From JACRBR01 sp964371355 (lineage in GTDB: Bacteria; Chloroflexota; Dehalococcoidia; DSTF01; JACRBR01): a stretch of DNA of 64,000 bases. Position 1 is the stretch's first letter. Each line of letters starts with the position of its first letter. Where the stretch lies: positions 7,287-71,286 of the forward strand of contig CAYJMG010000021.1 in the NCBI GenBank assembly GCA_964371355.1, read 5' to 3'. Below are positions 8,847 through 16,795 of this stretch, piece by piece. The position numbers and the translations under genes are program-made. The notes under the pieces are model-generated. The model was not told the DNA's origin, made no database searches, and worked only from the letters and a program-made list of their open reading frames with translations.

Positions 8847-8886
8847 TCCCCTGTCCCCTAGTCCCTACTCCCTATAACCTCACCGC
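8831..8886. repeat. Heptamer tract from the kinase stop to the next start codon
   Basis: Eight consecutive 7-base units (for example AGTCCAT, AGTCCCC, TAGTCCC, TACTCCC) run through the kinase stop (8844-8846) and end exactly one base before the GTG start at 8887. They occupy the place where a ribosome-binding site would be expected. Confidence 0.7.
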
Positions 8887-9972
8887 GTGCATGCCATCAT
8901 CCTCGCTGGCGGCGCCGGCACGCGGTTGCGCCCGCTGACCTACGCTCGCCGCAAGGAGCTTGTCCCCGTCGTGAACCGGCCGCTCCTCGAGTACCGCCTG
9001 CTCAATCTCAAGCAGCACGGCGTGCTCGATGTCGTCGTGGCGTGTTCGCAGGGGATGCGCGAGGTCGAGGACCACTTCGGCGACGGCGCGTCGCTCGGCC
9101 TGCGCATCCGCTACAGCTACGAGGATCGGCCGCTCGGGTCCGGGAGAGCGGTGAAGGAGGCGGCCCGCGAGCACGGCGCGTCGGGGACGCTTATCGTCTG
9201 CAACGGCGACATCATCACTAACGTCGATCTTACGGCGATGATGGCGCGCCATCGCGAGACCGGCGCCACCCTCAGCATGTCGCTCGCCCCCGTGCACGAC
9301 CCCTGGACCTACGGCGTCGCCGAGGTCGACGACGACCTGCGGATCCGCAGCTTCGTCGAGAAGCCGCCCCAGGGTCAGGAGCCCAGCAACCTCATCAACG
9401 CCGGCACCTGGCTCTGGGAGCCCGCGATACTCGACCGCATCCCCGATGACGACTCCGCCGTCCGCGACGGCTTCTCGGAGCGTGTGCTTTTCCCCGGCGT
9501 TATCGCCGCCGGCCTGCGGGTGCAGGGCTTCACCGAGGATCTCTGGGTCGACGTCGGGTCACCCGAGCGCTACCTGCTGGCCACGCGCCTACTGCTCGAA
9601 CGCATGACGCGCGAGGCCGGCGCGGAGGTGTTGGGGCGCGGGGACGCTCGCATCGGAGACGGAGTCACCTTCGAGGGCATGGTGGCCCTCGGTCCGGGCG
9701 CGCATATCGGACGCGGCGCGCGCGTCACCGGTCCCAGCGTCATCGGCCGCGGCGCGATCGTCGGCGCCGGCTCGGTCATCGAGGCGAGCGCGCTGTGGGA
9801 GGAGGTCCTTGTTGGCGAGAACGCCCGCATCTCCGGCAGCATCATCGGCGCATTCGCCGGCGTCGGCGACCGCGCAGTCGTGACGGACGCGGTGCTCGCG
9901 AACGGCGCGGAGGTGCCCGAGGACCGCACCCTCGATCCCGGCGCCCGCCTCATGCCCAACGAACGCGCCTGA
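8887..9972 (+). CDS. Sugar-1-phosphate nucleotidyltransferase with left-handed beta-helix domain
   Basis: 361 residues starting at GTG. The N-terminal nucleotidyltransferase domain has LAGGAGTRLRPLT (nucleotide binding, residues 6-18), CNGDII (metal site), YGVAEVDDDLRIRSFVEKP and DLWVDVGSPERYLLA. From about residue 245 hexapeptide-like repeats (GRGARVTGPSVIGRGAIVGA) form a left-handed beta-helix. This is the architecture of GDP-mannose/glucose-1-phosphate pyrophosphorylases that make activated sugars for glycans. The exact sugar and nucleotide cannot be read from sequence. It follows the two-component genes on the same strand, separated only by repeat DNA. Confidence 0.9.
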   Translation: MHAIILAGGAGTRLRPLTYARRKELVPVVNRPLLEYRLLNLKQHGVLDVVVACSQGMREVEDHFGDGASLGLRIRYSYEDRPLGSGRAVKEAAREHGASGTLIVCNGDIITNVDLTAMMARHRETGATLSMSLAPVHDPWTYGVAEVDDDLRIRSFVEKPPQGQEPSNLINAGTWLWEPAILDRIPDDDSAVRDGFSERVLFPGVIAAGLRVQGFTEDLWVDVGSPERYLLATRLLLERMTREAGAEVLGRGDARIGDGVTFEGMVALGPGAHIGRGARVTGPSVIGRGAIVGAGSVIEASALWEEVLVGENARISGSIIGAFAGVGDRAVVTDAVLANGAEVPEDRTLDPGARLMPNERA

Positions 9973-9974
9973 CC

Positions 9975-10292
9975 TCATTCCCGTTCGGCCAGGGTGACCG
10001 GGTCGCCGGGAAGCGTGAAGCCGTGCAGCGCGAAGATCCAGACCACCGCCATCCGGGCTGTCGGGTGGTCTTCGACGATATATCGAATGATGAACGGAAA
10101 TCGACCGTCGTAGTAAGAATAGAACTGCTGCTGAACCCGCGTGTTGACCCAAATGAGGTCGCCGTCGCGGCGCGGATAGGGATCGTTCTGGAGTGCTGCG
10201 CGCGCTACGTCGAAGCTGTCGCGCTCATCCCGAGGAAGCTGGTCCAGCGCGTCTTCGACGCTTGAGATCATCCAGACGGCGTAATAGGTCAT
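9975..10292 (-). CDS. RelE/ParE-like small protein (possible toxin)
   Basis: 105 residues. The middle and end match the pattern of RelE/ParE folds: a helical hairpin (SVEDALDQLPRDERDSFDVARAAL), then NDPYPRRDG, then beta strands ending FIIRYIVEDHPTARMAVVWIFAL, like the family's YRIIYEVDDxxxxVxVLxV. Catalytic residues of RelE-type RNases vary, so activity cannot be judged. It overlaps the end of the preceding gene by 68 bases if the ATG at 10292 is used; an internal ATG at 10271 reduces this. The order fits antitoxin then toxin. Start and function are uncertain. Confidence 0.6.
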   Translation of the reverse strand: MTYYAVWMISSVEDALDQLPRDERDSFDVARAALQNDPYPRRDGDLIWVNTRVQQQFYSYYDGRFPFIIRYIVEDHPTARMAVVWIFALHGFTLPGDPVTLAERE

Positions 10293-10542
10293 CCCTGTCC
10301 ACGGCCCCGCACAACTCCGCGTCGAGCTCTGCTACTTCCTGTAAGGCCTTCTTTGTCTCGGGGTCGTCTGGATCCCAGTTGGCGTGAGCAAACTCCAGCT
10401 GTTCGCGAGTGTAACCCTTCGCCTTCAGCGACACCTCAAGCTGCGCTCTCAGTTCGTCCACCTGACTCGTCGCCCGCGCCACCTCTTCACCCGTCTTCCG
10501 GCGGTGCAGGATCGAGTCGAACAGCGATGATACTCGGCCCAC
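10225..10542 (-). CDS. Helical hypothetical protein upstream of the RelE/ParE-like gene
   Basis: 105 residues, mostly charged helix: SQVDELRAQLEVSLKAKGYTREQLEF and a C-terminal basic segment (LLRRLDDLKRRRRAGPASSG). A DPDDPETKKALQEVAELDAEL segment suggests a helical bundle. It is not a recognised antitoxin family; no ribbon-helix-helix or Xre motif is visible. It overlaps the next gene in a different frame, implying tight translational coupling. It may be the partner of the RelE/ParE-like protein, but that is inferred from position only. Confidence 0.55.
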   Translation of the reverse strand: MGRVSSLFDSILHRRKTGEEVARATSQVDELRAQLEVSLKAKGYTREQLEFAHANWDPDDPETKKALQEVAELDAELCGAVDRDDLLRRLDDLKRRRRAGPASSG

Positions 10543-10606
10543 GTCAAGCCTCCGCGACTCATAGTATCGGCTCCGCGCCGCCCCTCGCTACGCCACCGGC
10601 CCAGAG

Positions 10607-11209
10607 CTACGTGGGCGCTGCCATCTCCCCGGCCTTCACCAGCTCCCATGCCCTCGCCTTGCAGCGCTCCACGAACTCCGTCTTCCGGTCGGTATACCCG
10701 ATGTTCGTGTCGCTGGATGGCGTCAGGTTCGCGTTGAACTGCGCCGCCAGCTCGCGCTTCAGGGCGGCGTAAGCGGCCGCTTCCTCCGGGAAGGCGCGCA
10801 GGTAGTTCCGGAACATCAGGTGCTCCCGCCAGAAGTCGCTGCCGTGCTCGACCATGTGCATGTGGAACGCGCGCTGGCCGTCGCGGTCCTTGCGGAAGTA
10901 GCGCCGGAACGGCATCCCGGGGCCCGAGGATGTGTCGCGCTCGAACTCCGGCACGTACTGCCAGCCGATCGATGCCAGCGGCGCGATGAGCGCGGACGCG
11001 TCGTCCAGCGACCGGAGGCCCGGCATCATGTCGATGATGGGCTTCGCCGCCAGGCCCGGCACTGCCGTGCTGCCCATGTGCTCGATGCGCGTGAAGGCGT
11101 CGCGGGCGCATGTGGTGTAGATCAGGTCGCGCTCGGCGGCGAAGCGCTCGGGCCATGCGGGATCGTAGTCTGCAATGACGATCTGCTTGCCGAGATGAGA
11201 CGCGGCCAT
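10607..11209 (-). CDS. GrpB family protein (UPF0157, nucleotidyltransferase-like)
   Basis: 200 residues, usual for the family. Recognisable segments are VIADYDPAWPERFAAER, IEHMGSTAVPGLAAKPIIDMM (the GS and DxD-like residues of the nucleotidyltransferase fold) and HMHMVEHGSDFWREHLMFRNYLR. Members occur alone or fused to CoaE; the biochemical role is not established. It lies 15 bases downstream of an M20 peptidase gene on the same strand and is probably co-transcribed with it. Confidence 0.9.
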   Translation of the reverse strand: MAASHLGKQIVIADYDPAWPERFAAERDLIYTTCARDAFTRIEHMGSTAVPGLAAKPIIDMMPGLRSLDDASALIAPLASIGWQYVPEFERDTSSGPGMPFRRYFRKDRDGQRAFHMHMVEHGSDFWREHLMFRNYLRAFPEEAAAYAALKRELAAQFNANLTPSSDTNIGYTDRKTEFVERCKARAWELVKAGEMAAPT

Positions 11210-11224
11210 AGGGGACGGAGTATA

Positions 11225-12406
11225 TCAGCCGGTTCCAGCGGCTGATGCCGCCTCGAGCACACGCAGCGACAGCTCGATGCCCAGCGGCAGGGCCGCCTCG
11301 TCGAAGTCGAACCTTGGGTGATGATGCGGGTACACACGGTCGGCATGCGGCGGCGCCGCGCCCAGCAGGAAGTACGTGCCCGGCGCTTCCTGTAGAAAGT
11401 ACGACATGTCGTCGGCGCCGGTTGCGCGCGCCGTGCCGACGTGGTCCGGCCCGACCAGCGCCGCCGCTTCGCCCTCGACCAGCGCCGCGCATGCGGGGTC
11501 GTTCACAACGGCGGGCAGCGTCGAGTTGTCGAACTGGTACTCCGCACCCCACGCCGACGTCACGCCGGCCAGCAGCTCGTCCATCCGCTTCAGCACGCGC
11601 GCCAGCACCTTCGGCTCGAACGTCCGGATCGTACCCGTGAACATCACCTCGTTCGGGATGATGTTGCCGCGCACACCGCCTTCGATCCGGCCCACCGTCA
11701 CCACGGCGGTCTCAGCCGGGTCGACCGACCGGCTCACGACCGTCTGCAGCGCCACGATCGCGTGCGCCGAGACGACGATCGGGTCGACGGTCTGGTGCGG
11801 GGCCGACGCGTGGCCGCCGCGGCCGCGGATGATGATGCGGAAGTGCGTGGCGGCGGCGAAGATCGCGCCGGGCGACACCAGCACGACGCCGGTTGGGCTA
11901 CTGGCCCAGATGTGCAGCCCGAACGCGCGGTCGACGGGCGGCTCGCTCATCACGCCAGCATCGATCATGCGCTTTGCGCCGCCAACGCGCTCTTCGGCGG
12001 GCTGGAAGGCGAACCGCACGGTGCCCCCGAGCTGGTCGCGCGATTCCTGGAGCAGGCGAGCCAGTGCGAGGGCGATGGCGGCGTGGCCGTCGTGCGCGCA
12101 CGCGTGCATAGCGCCGTTCTTCGATGCGAACGGCAGGCCCGTGTCCTCCGTCAGCGGCAGCCCGTCGATGTCGGCGCGCCACAGCAGGTTCGGCCCCGGC
12201 CGCGCGCCGCGCACGATCGCTGTCACGCCGGTGTCGGCGATGGCGCGCACGTCGTCGAGGCCAAGCGACCGCAGGCGTTCCGTGATCACCTTCTGCGTGC
12301 GGTGCTCCTCGGTCGATAGCTCCGCGTGCTCGTGCAGGTCGCGCCGGGTGGCGATGGCCTCGTCAAGGACGGCGGCGACTTCGGGGCGGACGCCTGTTGG
12401 TGTCAT
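11225..12406 (-). CDS. M20 family amidohydrolase/carboxypeptidase
   Basis: 393 residues, a typical length for M20D enzymes (hippurate or IAA-amino-acid hydrolase type) that hydrolyse N-acyl amino acids with a two-metal site. Visible motifs: LWRADIDGLPLTED (metal Asp), MHACAHDGHAAIALALA (Cys/His ligands), the catalytic-Glu region QPAEERVGGAKRMIDAG, and the late His-containing VYPHHHPRFDFDEAAL. The lid/dimerisation domain is about 180-290. Octamer repeats lie directly upstream of the start. Likely a cytoplasmic hydrolase for scavenging; substrate unknown. Confidence 0.92.
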   Translation of the reverse strand: MTPTGVRPEVAAVLDEAIATRRDLHEHAELSTEEHRTQKVITERLRSLGLDDVRAIADTGVTAIVRGARPGPNLLWRADIDGLPLTEDTGLPFASKNGAMHACAHDGHAAIALALARLLQESRDQLGGTVRFAFQPAEERVGGAKRMIDAGVMSEPPVDRAFGLHIWASSPTGVVLVSPGAIFAAATHFRIIIRGRGGHASAPHQTVDPIVVSAHAIVALQTVVSRSVDPAETAVVTVGRIEGGVRGNIIPNEVMFTGTIRTFEPKVLARVLKRMDELLAGVTSAWGAEYQFDNSTLPAVVNDPACAALVEGEAAALVGPDHVGTARATGADDMSYFLQEAPGTYFLLGAAPPHADRVYPHHHPRFDFDEAALPLGIELSLRVLEAASAAGTG

Positions 12407-12427
12407 CGGCCGAAGGATACAGCGTGT

Positions 12428-12642
12428 GAGCGTGTCGGCCAGCTAGCCGGTCAGCTTGTCAGCCAATCAGCCAGTCAGCGGGGCGGCCGCCACCTTCGTG
12501 AGGTACTGGCGCTGTGGGGATGGCCCGCGCGGGCTGAAAGCCCGCGCTGCGGTGGTTGGCGAAGCTTGGCGCTGACGGGCTGACGGGCTGACGGGCTGAC
12601 CGGCTGACGGGCTGGTGGGCTGACGGGCTGACACACTGACGC
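12428..12642. repeat. Octamer repeats flanking a palindrome
   Basis: Two clusters of 8-base units in opposite orientation. The left one (12452-12483) has units such as CAGCTTGT and CAGCCAGT. The right one (12571-12642) has nine units of GCTGACGG type and ends two bases before the stop codon (12645-12647) of the minus-strand gene. Between them lies a 9-bp palindrome (GCGCGGGCT, 12527-12535, paired with 12539-12547). The right cluster has the same unit type as the array at 53423-53494. No gene is seen here. Confidence 0.75.
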
Positions 12643-12644
12643 GC

Positions 12645-13091
12645 CTACGCCGCTGCGGGCTCCTCGAGCTCGTGGCCCGTGGACGCCGCGTACCAGTCGA
12701 GGAGAGCGTCGGTGAAGTCGTCGGAGTGGAAGAGGTCGAAGGAGATGTGCATGTGCTTGTCGGGGAGGTCGGGGTCGTAGCACATGCGCACGCGGTACTT
12801 CCCGATCTGCTTCACCTTCAGCAGCTTGGCGTGCGGCCACGTCTGTCGCCCGCCCGTGCCGAAGTACGTCATGCCGTCCTCGTCCAGCACGACGTCCGCC
12901 CGGAGCCACGCTCGAAGCAGGTACATCGCCACGGCCGACGCTGTCAGCGCACCCGCGATGATCCACGCCGTCCGCGACCACCCGTCGACGATCGGCGAGA
13001 TGGCGAGCAAGAGCGCAAAGACCGGCAGCGCCGTCAGCGGCACGAACTTCTGCCAGAAGAAGATGCGGAAGACGCGTCGTCCCGGGTCCAT
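12645..13091 (-). CDS. Small membrane protein with PH-like domain
   Basis: 148 residues. Two transmembrane helices near the N-terminus (FVPLTALPVFALLLAISPIV and TAWIIAGALTASAVAMYLL) are followed by a soluble region with strand-rich pattern (VVLDEDGMTYFGTGGRQTWPHAKLLKVKQIG), which resembles the bacterial PH or YcxB-like domains attached to two TM helices. No known function. The gene stands alone and its stop codon abuts the octamer array. Confidence 0.75.
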   Translation of the reverse strand: MDPGRRVFRIFFWQKFVPLTALPVFALLLAISPIVDGWSRTAWIIAGALTASAVAMYLLRAWLRADVVLDEDGMTYFGTGGRQTWPHAKLLKVKQIGKYRVRMCYDPDLPDKHMHISFDLFHSDDFTDALLDWYAASTGHELEEPAAA

Positions 13092-13160
13092 GTCTGAGTA
13101 TCGGCCGGCCCGGAGTACCGGAGGAGGCGCCTGCTAGGATGGGTGGTGGTTAGTGCAACC

Positions 13161-13188
13161 CCTTACTCCCTAACTCCTGGGCCCTGAC
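13161..13188. repeat. Heptamer tract before the HAD gene
   Basis: Four units (CCTTACT, CCCTAAC, TCCTGGG, CCCTGAC) end six bases before the ATG at 13194 and replace any clear ribosome-binding site. Confidence 0.55.
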
Positions 13189-13193
13189 ACACC

Positions 13194-13934
13194 ATGATCA
13201 AGGCAATCTTCTACGACGCCGGGCACACGCTCGTTCGCCCTCGCCCCGAGATCGACGAGGTGTGGGACTTCCTCGCCCACCAGCTAGGCATCACGATCGC
13301 TGAGGAGCACCGGGGCCCATTCCCCGACGTGGCTGCCTTCTTCTACTCACGCCTGGGCGAAGATGGGCTGGGCTCCTACTCGTCGGACGCCCGCGCCCGC
13401 GCGTTCTGGACCGAGTACTACGTGTACTCACTCCGCGCCGCCGCCCGCGACCTCCCTCGCGAGGAGGTCGAGTCCGCGGGTGGCGCCCTCTTCGACTGGT
13501 ACGCCGACCCCGCCCAGTGGCAGCCCTTCCCCGAGGTCATCGAGGCCCTGGAGCAGGCCCGCGCGCGCGGCTTTGTCCAGGGCGTCGTCTCCGACTGGGG
13601 CAGCGACCTGCTGCCGATCCTGCACGCGCACGAGCTGACCCGGCTGATGGACTTCGTCGTCGCCTCCGCGGTCGTGGGCTCGTCGAAGCCCCACCGCGAC
13701 ATCTTCCTGTACGCCTTGGGCCGCGCCGGCATGCGGGCGGAGGAGACCGTATACGTCGGCGATTCGTATCTCGCCGACGTGCTCGGCTCCCGCGCGGCCG
13801 GCCTGCACCCTGTGCTCATCGACCGCGATGGTACCGCCCCCAGGGTCGACGCCCCGATCGTGCGGGCCCTGACCGAGGTCGTCGACATCGTCGACGCGAT
13901 CGACGCGGGCCGCGCCGCCCCCGCCGCAAGGTGA
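13194..13934 (+). CDS. HAD superfamily hydrolase
   Basis: 246 residues. Motif I is FYDAGHTLV at residues 6-14 with D8 as the probable nucleophile. The usual second Asp two residues later is glycine here, as in some REG-2/HDHD3-like members. Motif II/III include VVSDWGS and SSKPHRDIFLYAL, and motif IV is YVGDSYLADVLGSRAAG. A helical cap lies between about residues 15 and 115. Likely a phosphatase or haloacid dehalogenase-type enzyme acting on a small molecule; substrate unknown. With the acid/base Asp replaced, activity may be weak. Confidence 0.88.
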   Translation: MIKAIFYDAGHTLVRPRPEIDEVWDFLAHQLGITIAEEHRGPFPDVAAFFYSRLGEDGLGSYSSDARARAFWTEYYVYSLRAAARDLPREEVESAGGALFDWYADPAQWQPFPEVIEALEQARARGFVQGVVSDWGSDLLPILHAHELTRLMDFVVASAVVGSSKPHRDIFLYALGRAGMRAEETVYVGDSYLADVLGSRAAGLHPVLIDRDGTAPRVDAPIVRALTEVVDIVDAIDAGRAAPAAR

Positions 13935-13941
13935 TGCCGGC

Positions 13942-14148
13942 TCATTCTTCTGGTGCGTGGCCGCCGGTGCATTCCTCGTGCCCCGCGCAGGCAGCGACGG
14001 GGAGCCGCGGATACTTCGGGTAACCCGCGTCATCGCGGGAGCGGTCGCACAGGACGAACGCAGACCCCCGCGCGGAGGTCACCTGCCGCGCGTGGATGCA
14101 GGAGGAGCACAGGCCCGCCGCCGGCGGGCGCACGTAGGCGCCGGTCAT
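13942..14148 (-). CDS. Small conserved Cys-rich protein (68 aa)
   Basis: A short protein with four main cysteines: CSSCIHARQVTSARGSAF, then LCDRSRDDAGYPKYPRLPV, then CAGHEEC. The pattern C-x2-C ... RGS-x4-C-x-RS ... PKYPRLPV-x3-C recurs in small conserved proteins of many bacteria and suggests zinc binding, although no function is established. It follows the crotonase gene by four bases on the same strand, as the last gene of the minus-strand cluster. Confidence 0.78.
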   Translation of the reverse strand: MTGAYVRPPAAGLCSSCIHARQVTSARGSAFVLCDRSRDDAGYPKYPRLPVAACAGHEECTGGHAPEE

Positions 14149-14152
14149 GCGG

Positions 14153-14890
14153 TCAGGATCCCGTGAATCCGGGCTTGCGTTTCTCGAGGAACGCGCGCAC
14201 GCCCTCGGCCCGGTCCGCTGTCGTCTGCAGGATCACAGTCAGGTCGGTCTCGTAGCGCAGCGCCTGCTCGAGCGGCATCTCGAGCCCCTGCCGGATCGCC
14301 TCCTTCGCGTAGCGCACCGCGATCGGCCCCTGCGCGGCGATCGAGGCAGCGAGCACTTGCGCCCGCCCCCGCACCTGGCCCGCAGCCACGACCTCGTTCA
14401 CCAGCCCGCAGGCGAGTGCCGACGGCGCATCGAGCTGCTCGCCGAGCAGGATCATCGATGTGGCGCGGCCGCGGCCGACGAGGCGCGGAAGCCGCTGGGT
14501 ACCGCCGAGCGATGGCGTTTCGCCTGCAGGGACCTGCGTCATCGCGAACGATGCCGTCTCGGCGGCGACTCGCACGTCGCACGCGAGCGCCAGCTCCAGC
14601 CCAGCGCCGAGCGCGTCGCCCTCGATGCAGGCGATGACGGGCTGCGCCATCAGTTCGAGCGAGCGGAAGGGCAGGCTGCCTTCGAGCGCGGTGGACTCGC
14701 CGGGAGTCCAGCCGGTGCAGAAGGCCTCGTGCGCGGACGTGAGCAGCGCGACCATGATGGCGTCGTCGTCGGAGATGGCGGCCGCGGCGCGGTCGATCTC
14801 GTCGAACGTCGCGGCGTCGAGGATCGGTCGCAGCAAGTGGATTTCGGCGAGCGGGCCGCGGGTGGTGACGTCGAGGTGCTGGTAGGTCAC
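14153..14890 (-). CDS. Enoyl-CoA hydratase/isomerase (crotonase) family
   Basis: 245 residues. Crotonase features: the first oxyanion-hole segment near SAHEAFCTGWTPGE, the second in IACIEGDALGAGLELALACDVRVAAE, the trimer/active-site region SFAMTQVPAGETPSLGGTQRLPRLVG, and the C-terminal FLEKRKPGFTGS. The Glu pair of classical hydratases is partly conserved (E in VPAGETPSLGG). It probably acts on an acyl-CoA, but reaction type cannot be fixed. It sits in a minus-strand cluster with cupin and amidohydrolase genes. Confidence 0.9.
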   Translation of the reverse strand: MTYQHLDVTTRGPLAEIHLLRPILDAATFDEIDRAAAAISDDDAIMVALLTSAHEAFCTGWTPGESTALEGSLPFRSLELMAQPVIACIEGDALGAGLELALACDVRVAAETASFAMTQVPAGETPSLGGTQRLPRLVGRGRATSMILLGEQLDAPSALACGLVNEVVAAGQVRGRAQVLAASIAAQGPIAVRYAKEAIRQGLEMPLEQALRYETDLTVILQTTADRAEGVRAFLEKRKPGFTGS

Positions 14891-14919
14891 GGCGGGATCG
14901 TAACACTACCGGGCATCGA

Positions 14920-15297
14920 CTACGAACGGCCGGTCTCGACGAACTCCCGCGCTACCGTCGGGAACACGATCAGCATGCGGCACGGCGCCGTGCCGTGGTT
15001 CAGGAGCCGGTGTGGCGCGTGGCGGGGCACCACGAACGCATCGCCCGCTCGCAGGACCGTGGAATGGTCGCCCAGGGTGTGGACGATCTCGCCTTCCAGC
15101 ACGTACACGAACTCCTCGCAGTTCGGGTGCGTGTGCTCGGCGTTGCTGCCGCCCGGCTCGAACACGGCCACCGCAACCGACATCTCCGCGCTGGCTCCCC
15201 CGCCGTCGGCGATCCACTCGATCGCCCCGAACGAGCGCGGCGTGGCGCGTACTCCCAGGGAGCGTCGCAGTTGCGCGTCGATGTCCAGAGCGCTCAC
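14920..15297 (-). CDS. Cupin-domain protein
   Basis: 125 residues, a single cupin barrel. Cupin motif 1 is GGSNAEHTHPNCEEFVYVLEGE (two His and one Glu ligands) and motif 2 is GDAFVVPRHAPHRLLNHG (His). Such small proteins bind a divalent metal and act as dioxygenases, isomerases or sensors of small molecules. It lies 13 bases after the D-aminoacylase-like gene on the same strand, so it is likely part of the same catabolic transcript. Confidence 0.9.
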   Translation of the reverse strand: MSALDIDAQLRRSLGVRATPRSFGAIEWIADGGGASAEMSVAVAVFEPGGSNAEHTHPNCEEFVYVLEGEIVHTLGDHSTVLRAGDAFVVPRHAPHRLLNHGTAPCRMLIVFPTVAREFVETGRS

Positions 15298-15310
15298 GTC
15301 TACTCCTGCG

Positions 15311-16792
15311 CTACGCCGAACGCCGCAGCATGCGGCCGGGGCGGGCGTCTGTCTGGCGGCCGTCCTCGACGGCGAACTCGCCGTTCACGATGACGTGCGT
15401 GATGCCGGGCGGGTACTGGCGCGGATCCTCGTACGTGGCGATGTCCGCGATCGTATCCGGATCGAAGACGACGAGATCGGCGAACCGGCCGGGCTCGAGG
15501 ACGCCGCGATCCGCGAGGCGGTGCTTCTTTGCGGGCAGCGACGTCATCTTGCGGACGGCCTCCTCGAGCGTGAGGACGCCTTCCTCGCGCACGTAGCGCT
15601 GGATAATGCGGGGCATGGTGCCGTACAGGCGCGGGTGAGGCTTGCCCCCGGTCGGGAGGCCGTCGGAGCCGACCATACAGTGATCGTCCTCGACGACCCG
15701 CCGCACGTCGGCCTCGTCCATGATGAACATGATCACGCTGGGCGTGTTCTCTTCGTCCGCCAGCACCTTCTGCACCGCCTCCCCGACCGGCAGGTCCAGC
15801 TCTGCGGCAATGTCGTCGATGTACTTCCCCTCGTACTTCTCCTTGTTGTACTTCACGCTCGCGACGATGGCCTTCACGTGCTCGAAGGTAGCGTTGCGGC
15901 CGATGCGCCACATGGCGGCCAGCGACGACGACGACGCGATGTAAGGGTAGACGTCGATCGTCACGTCGACGCCGCGGGCTCGGGCGGCCGCGATGAATGG
16001 CAGCGTCTGCTTCGTGAGACCGAAGGCGCCCGGCCCGGCCGACTTGTGGTGCGAGATCTCGACGCCGCAGCCCGCGCGCTCGCCGACCTCGATCGCCTCG
16101 GCGACGGCGTCCATCACGTGGTCGCCCTCGTTGCGGATGTGGCTGGTGTAGATCCCGCCGTGCTTCGCGGCGACCTTCGCCAGCTCGACCAGTTCATCGG
16201 TCTTCGTGAAGGCGCCGGGCGGGTAGATCAGGCCCGTCGACATGCCGATGGCGCCCGCCTGCATCGCGTCGTCGACGAGGCGGCGCATCTCGTCCAATTC
16301 GGCGGCGGTGGGGTCGCGGCGCTCCATGCCCATGACGTTCAGTCGCACGACGCCGTGCGGCACGTAGGCGGCGACGTTGCACGCGGGCCGGGCATCGTCG
16401 ACGGCACGGAAGTAGTCGGCGGTGGAGGACCAGGGAAGCTCGATGTCCCCGAGGATGCCGCTGAAGTTCGCGGCGTAGGCGGCGCGGAACTGGTCGTTGG
16501 CGGGTGCGACGCCAGCGCCGCAGTTGCCGACGACATCGGTGGTGACGCCCTGCATGATCTTGAAGTCGACGCGGGGATCGCGGACGACGGCCGCATCGTC
16601 GTGGGCGTGCACGTCGACGAAGCCGGGCGCCACGGCCATGCCGCCGGCGTCGATCTCGCGCGCGGCCGTGCCGCTTACGTCGCCGACGGCCTCGATGCGG
16701 TCGCCGCGGACGGCGACGGCGCCGTCACGTGCGGGCGCGCCGGTGCCGTCGATGATGTGTGCGTTGCGGATGATGAGGTCGTAGTCGGGCAT
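15311..16792 (-). CDS. N-acyl-D-amino-acid deacylase-type amidohydrolase
   Basis: 493 residues. The amidohydrolase composite domain starts YDLIIRNAHIIDGTGAPARDGAVAV. Metal site residues are in PGFVDVHAHDDAAV; the D-aminoacylase hallmark VTTDVVGNCGAG follows, and then YTSHIRNEGD, EISHHKSAG and SDGLPTGGKPHPRLYG. The C-terminus closes the small beta-sandwich (DTIADIATYEDPRQYPPGITHVIVNGE). The enzyme deacylates N-acyl-D-amino acids or related ureido compounds. It follows a Gfo/Idh gene by three bases, forming an operon with it and with the cupin gene. Confidence 0.92.
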   Translation of the reverse strand: MPDYDLIIRNAHIIDGTGAPARDGAVAVRGDRIEAVGDVSGTAAREIDAGGMAVAPGFVDVHAHDDAAVVRDPRVDFKIMQGVTTDVVGNCGAGVAPANDQFRAAYAANFSGILGDIELPWSSTADYFRAVDDARPACNVAAYVPHGVVRLNVMGMERRDPTAAELDEMRRLVDDAMQAGAIGMSTGLIYPPGAFTKTDELVELAKVAAKHGGIYTSHIRNEGDHVMDAVAEAIEVGERAGCGVEISHHKSAGPGAFGLTKQTLPFIAAARARGVDVTIDVYPYIASSSSLAAMWRIGRNATFEHVKAIVASVKYNKEKYEGKYIDDIAAELDLPVGEAVQKVLADEENTPSVIMFIMDEADVRRVVEDDHCMVGSDGLPTGGKPHPRLYGTMPRIIQRYVREEGVLTLEEAVRKMTSLPAKKHRLADRGVLEPGRFADLVVFDPDTIADIATYEDPRQYPPGITHVIVNGEFAVEDGRQTDARPGRMLRRSA

Positions 16793-16795
16793 GCC

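Noticed and set aside
12611..12618. GCTGGTGG, the E. coli Chi sequence, inside the octamer array
   Set aside because: It is one variant of the GCTGACGG unit; Chi sequences differ between phyla, so there is no reason to see a recombination signal.
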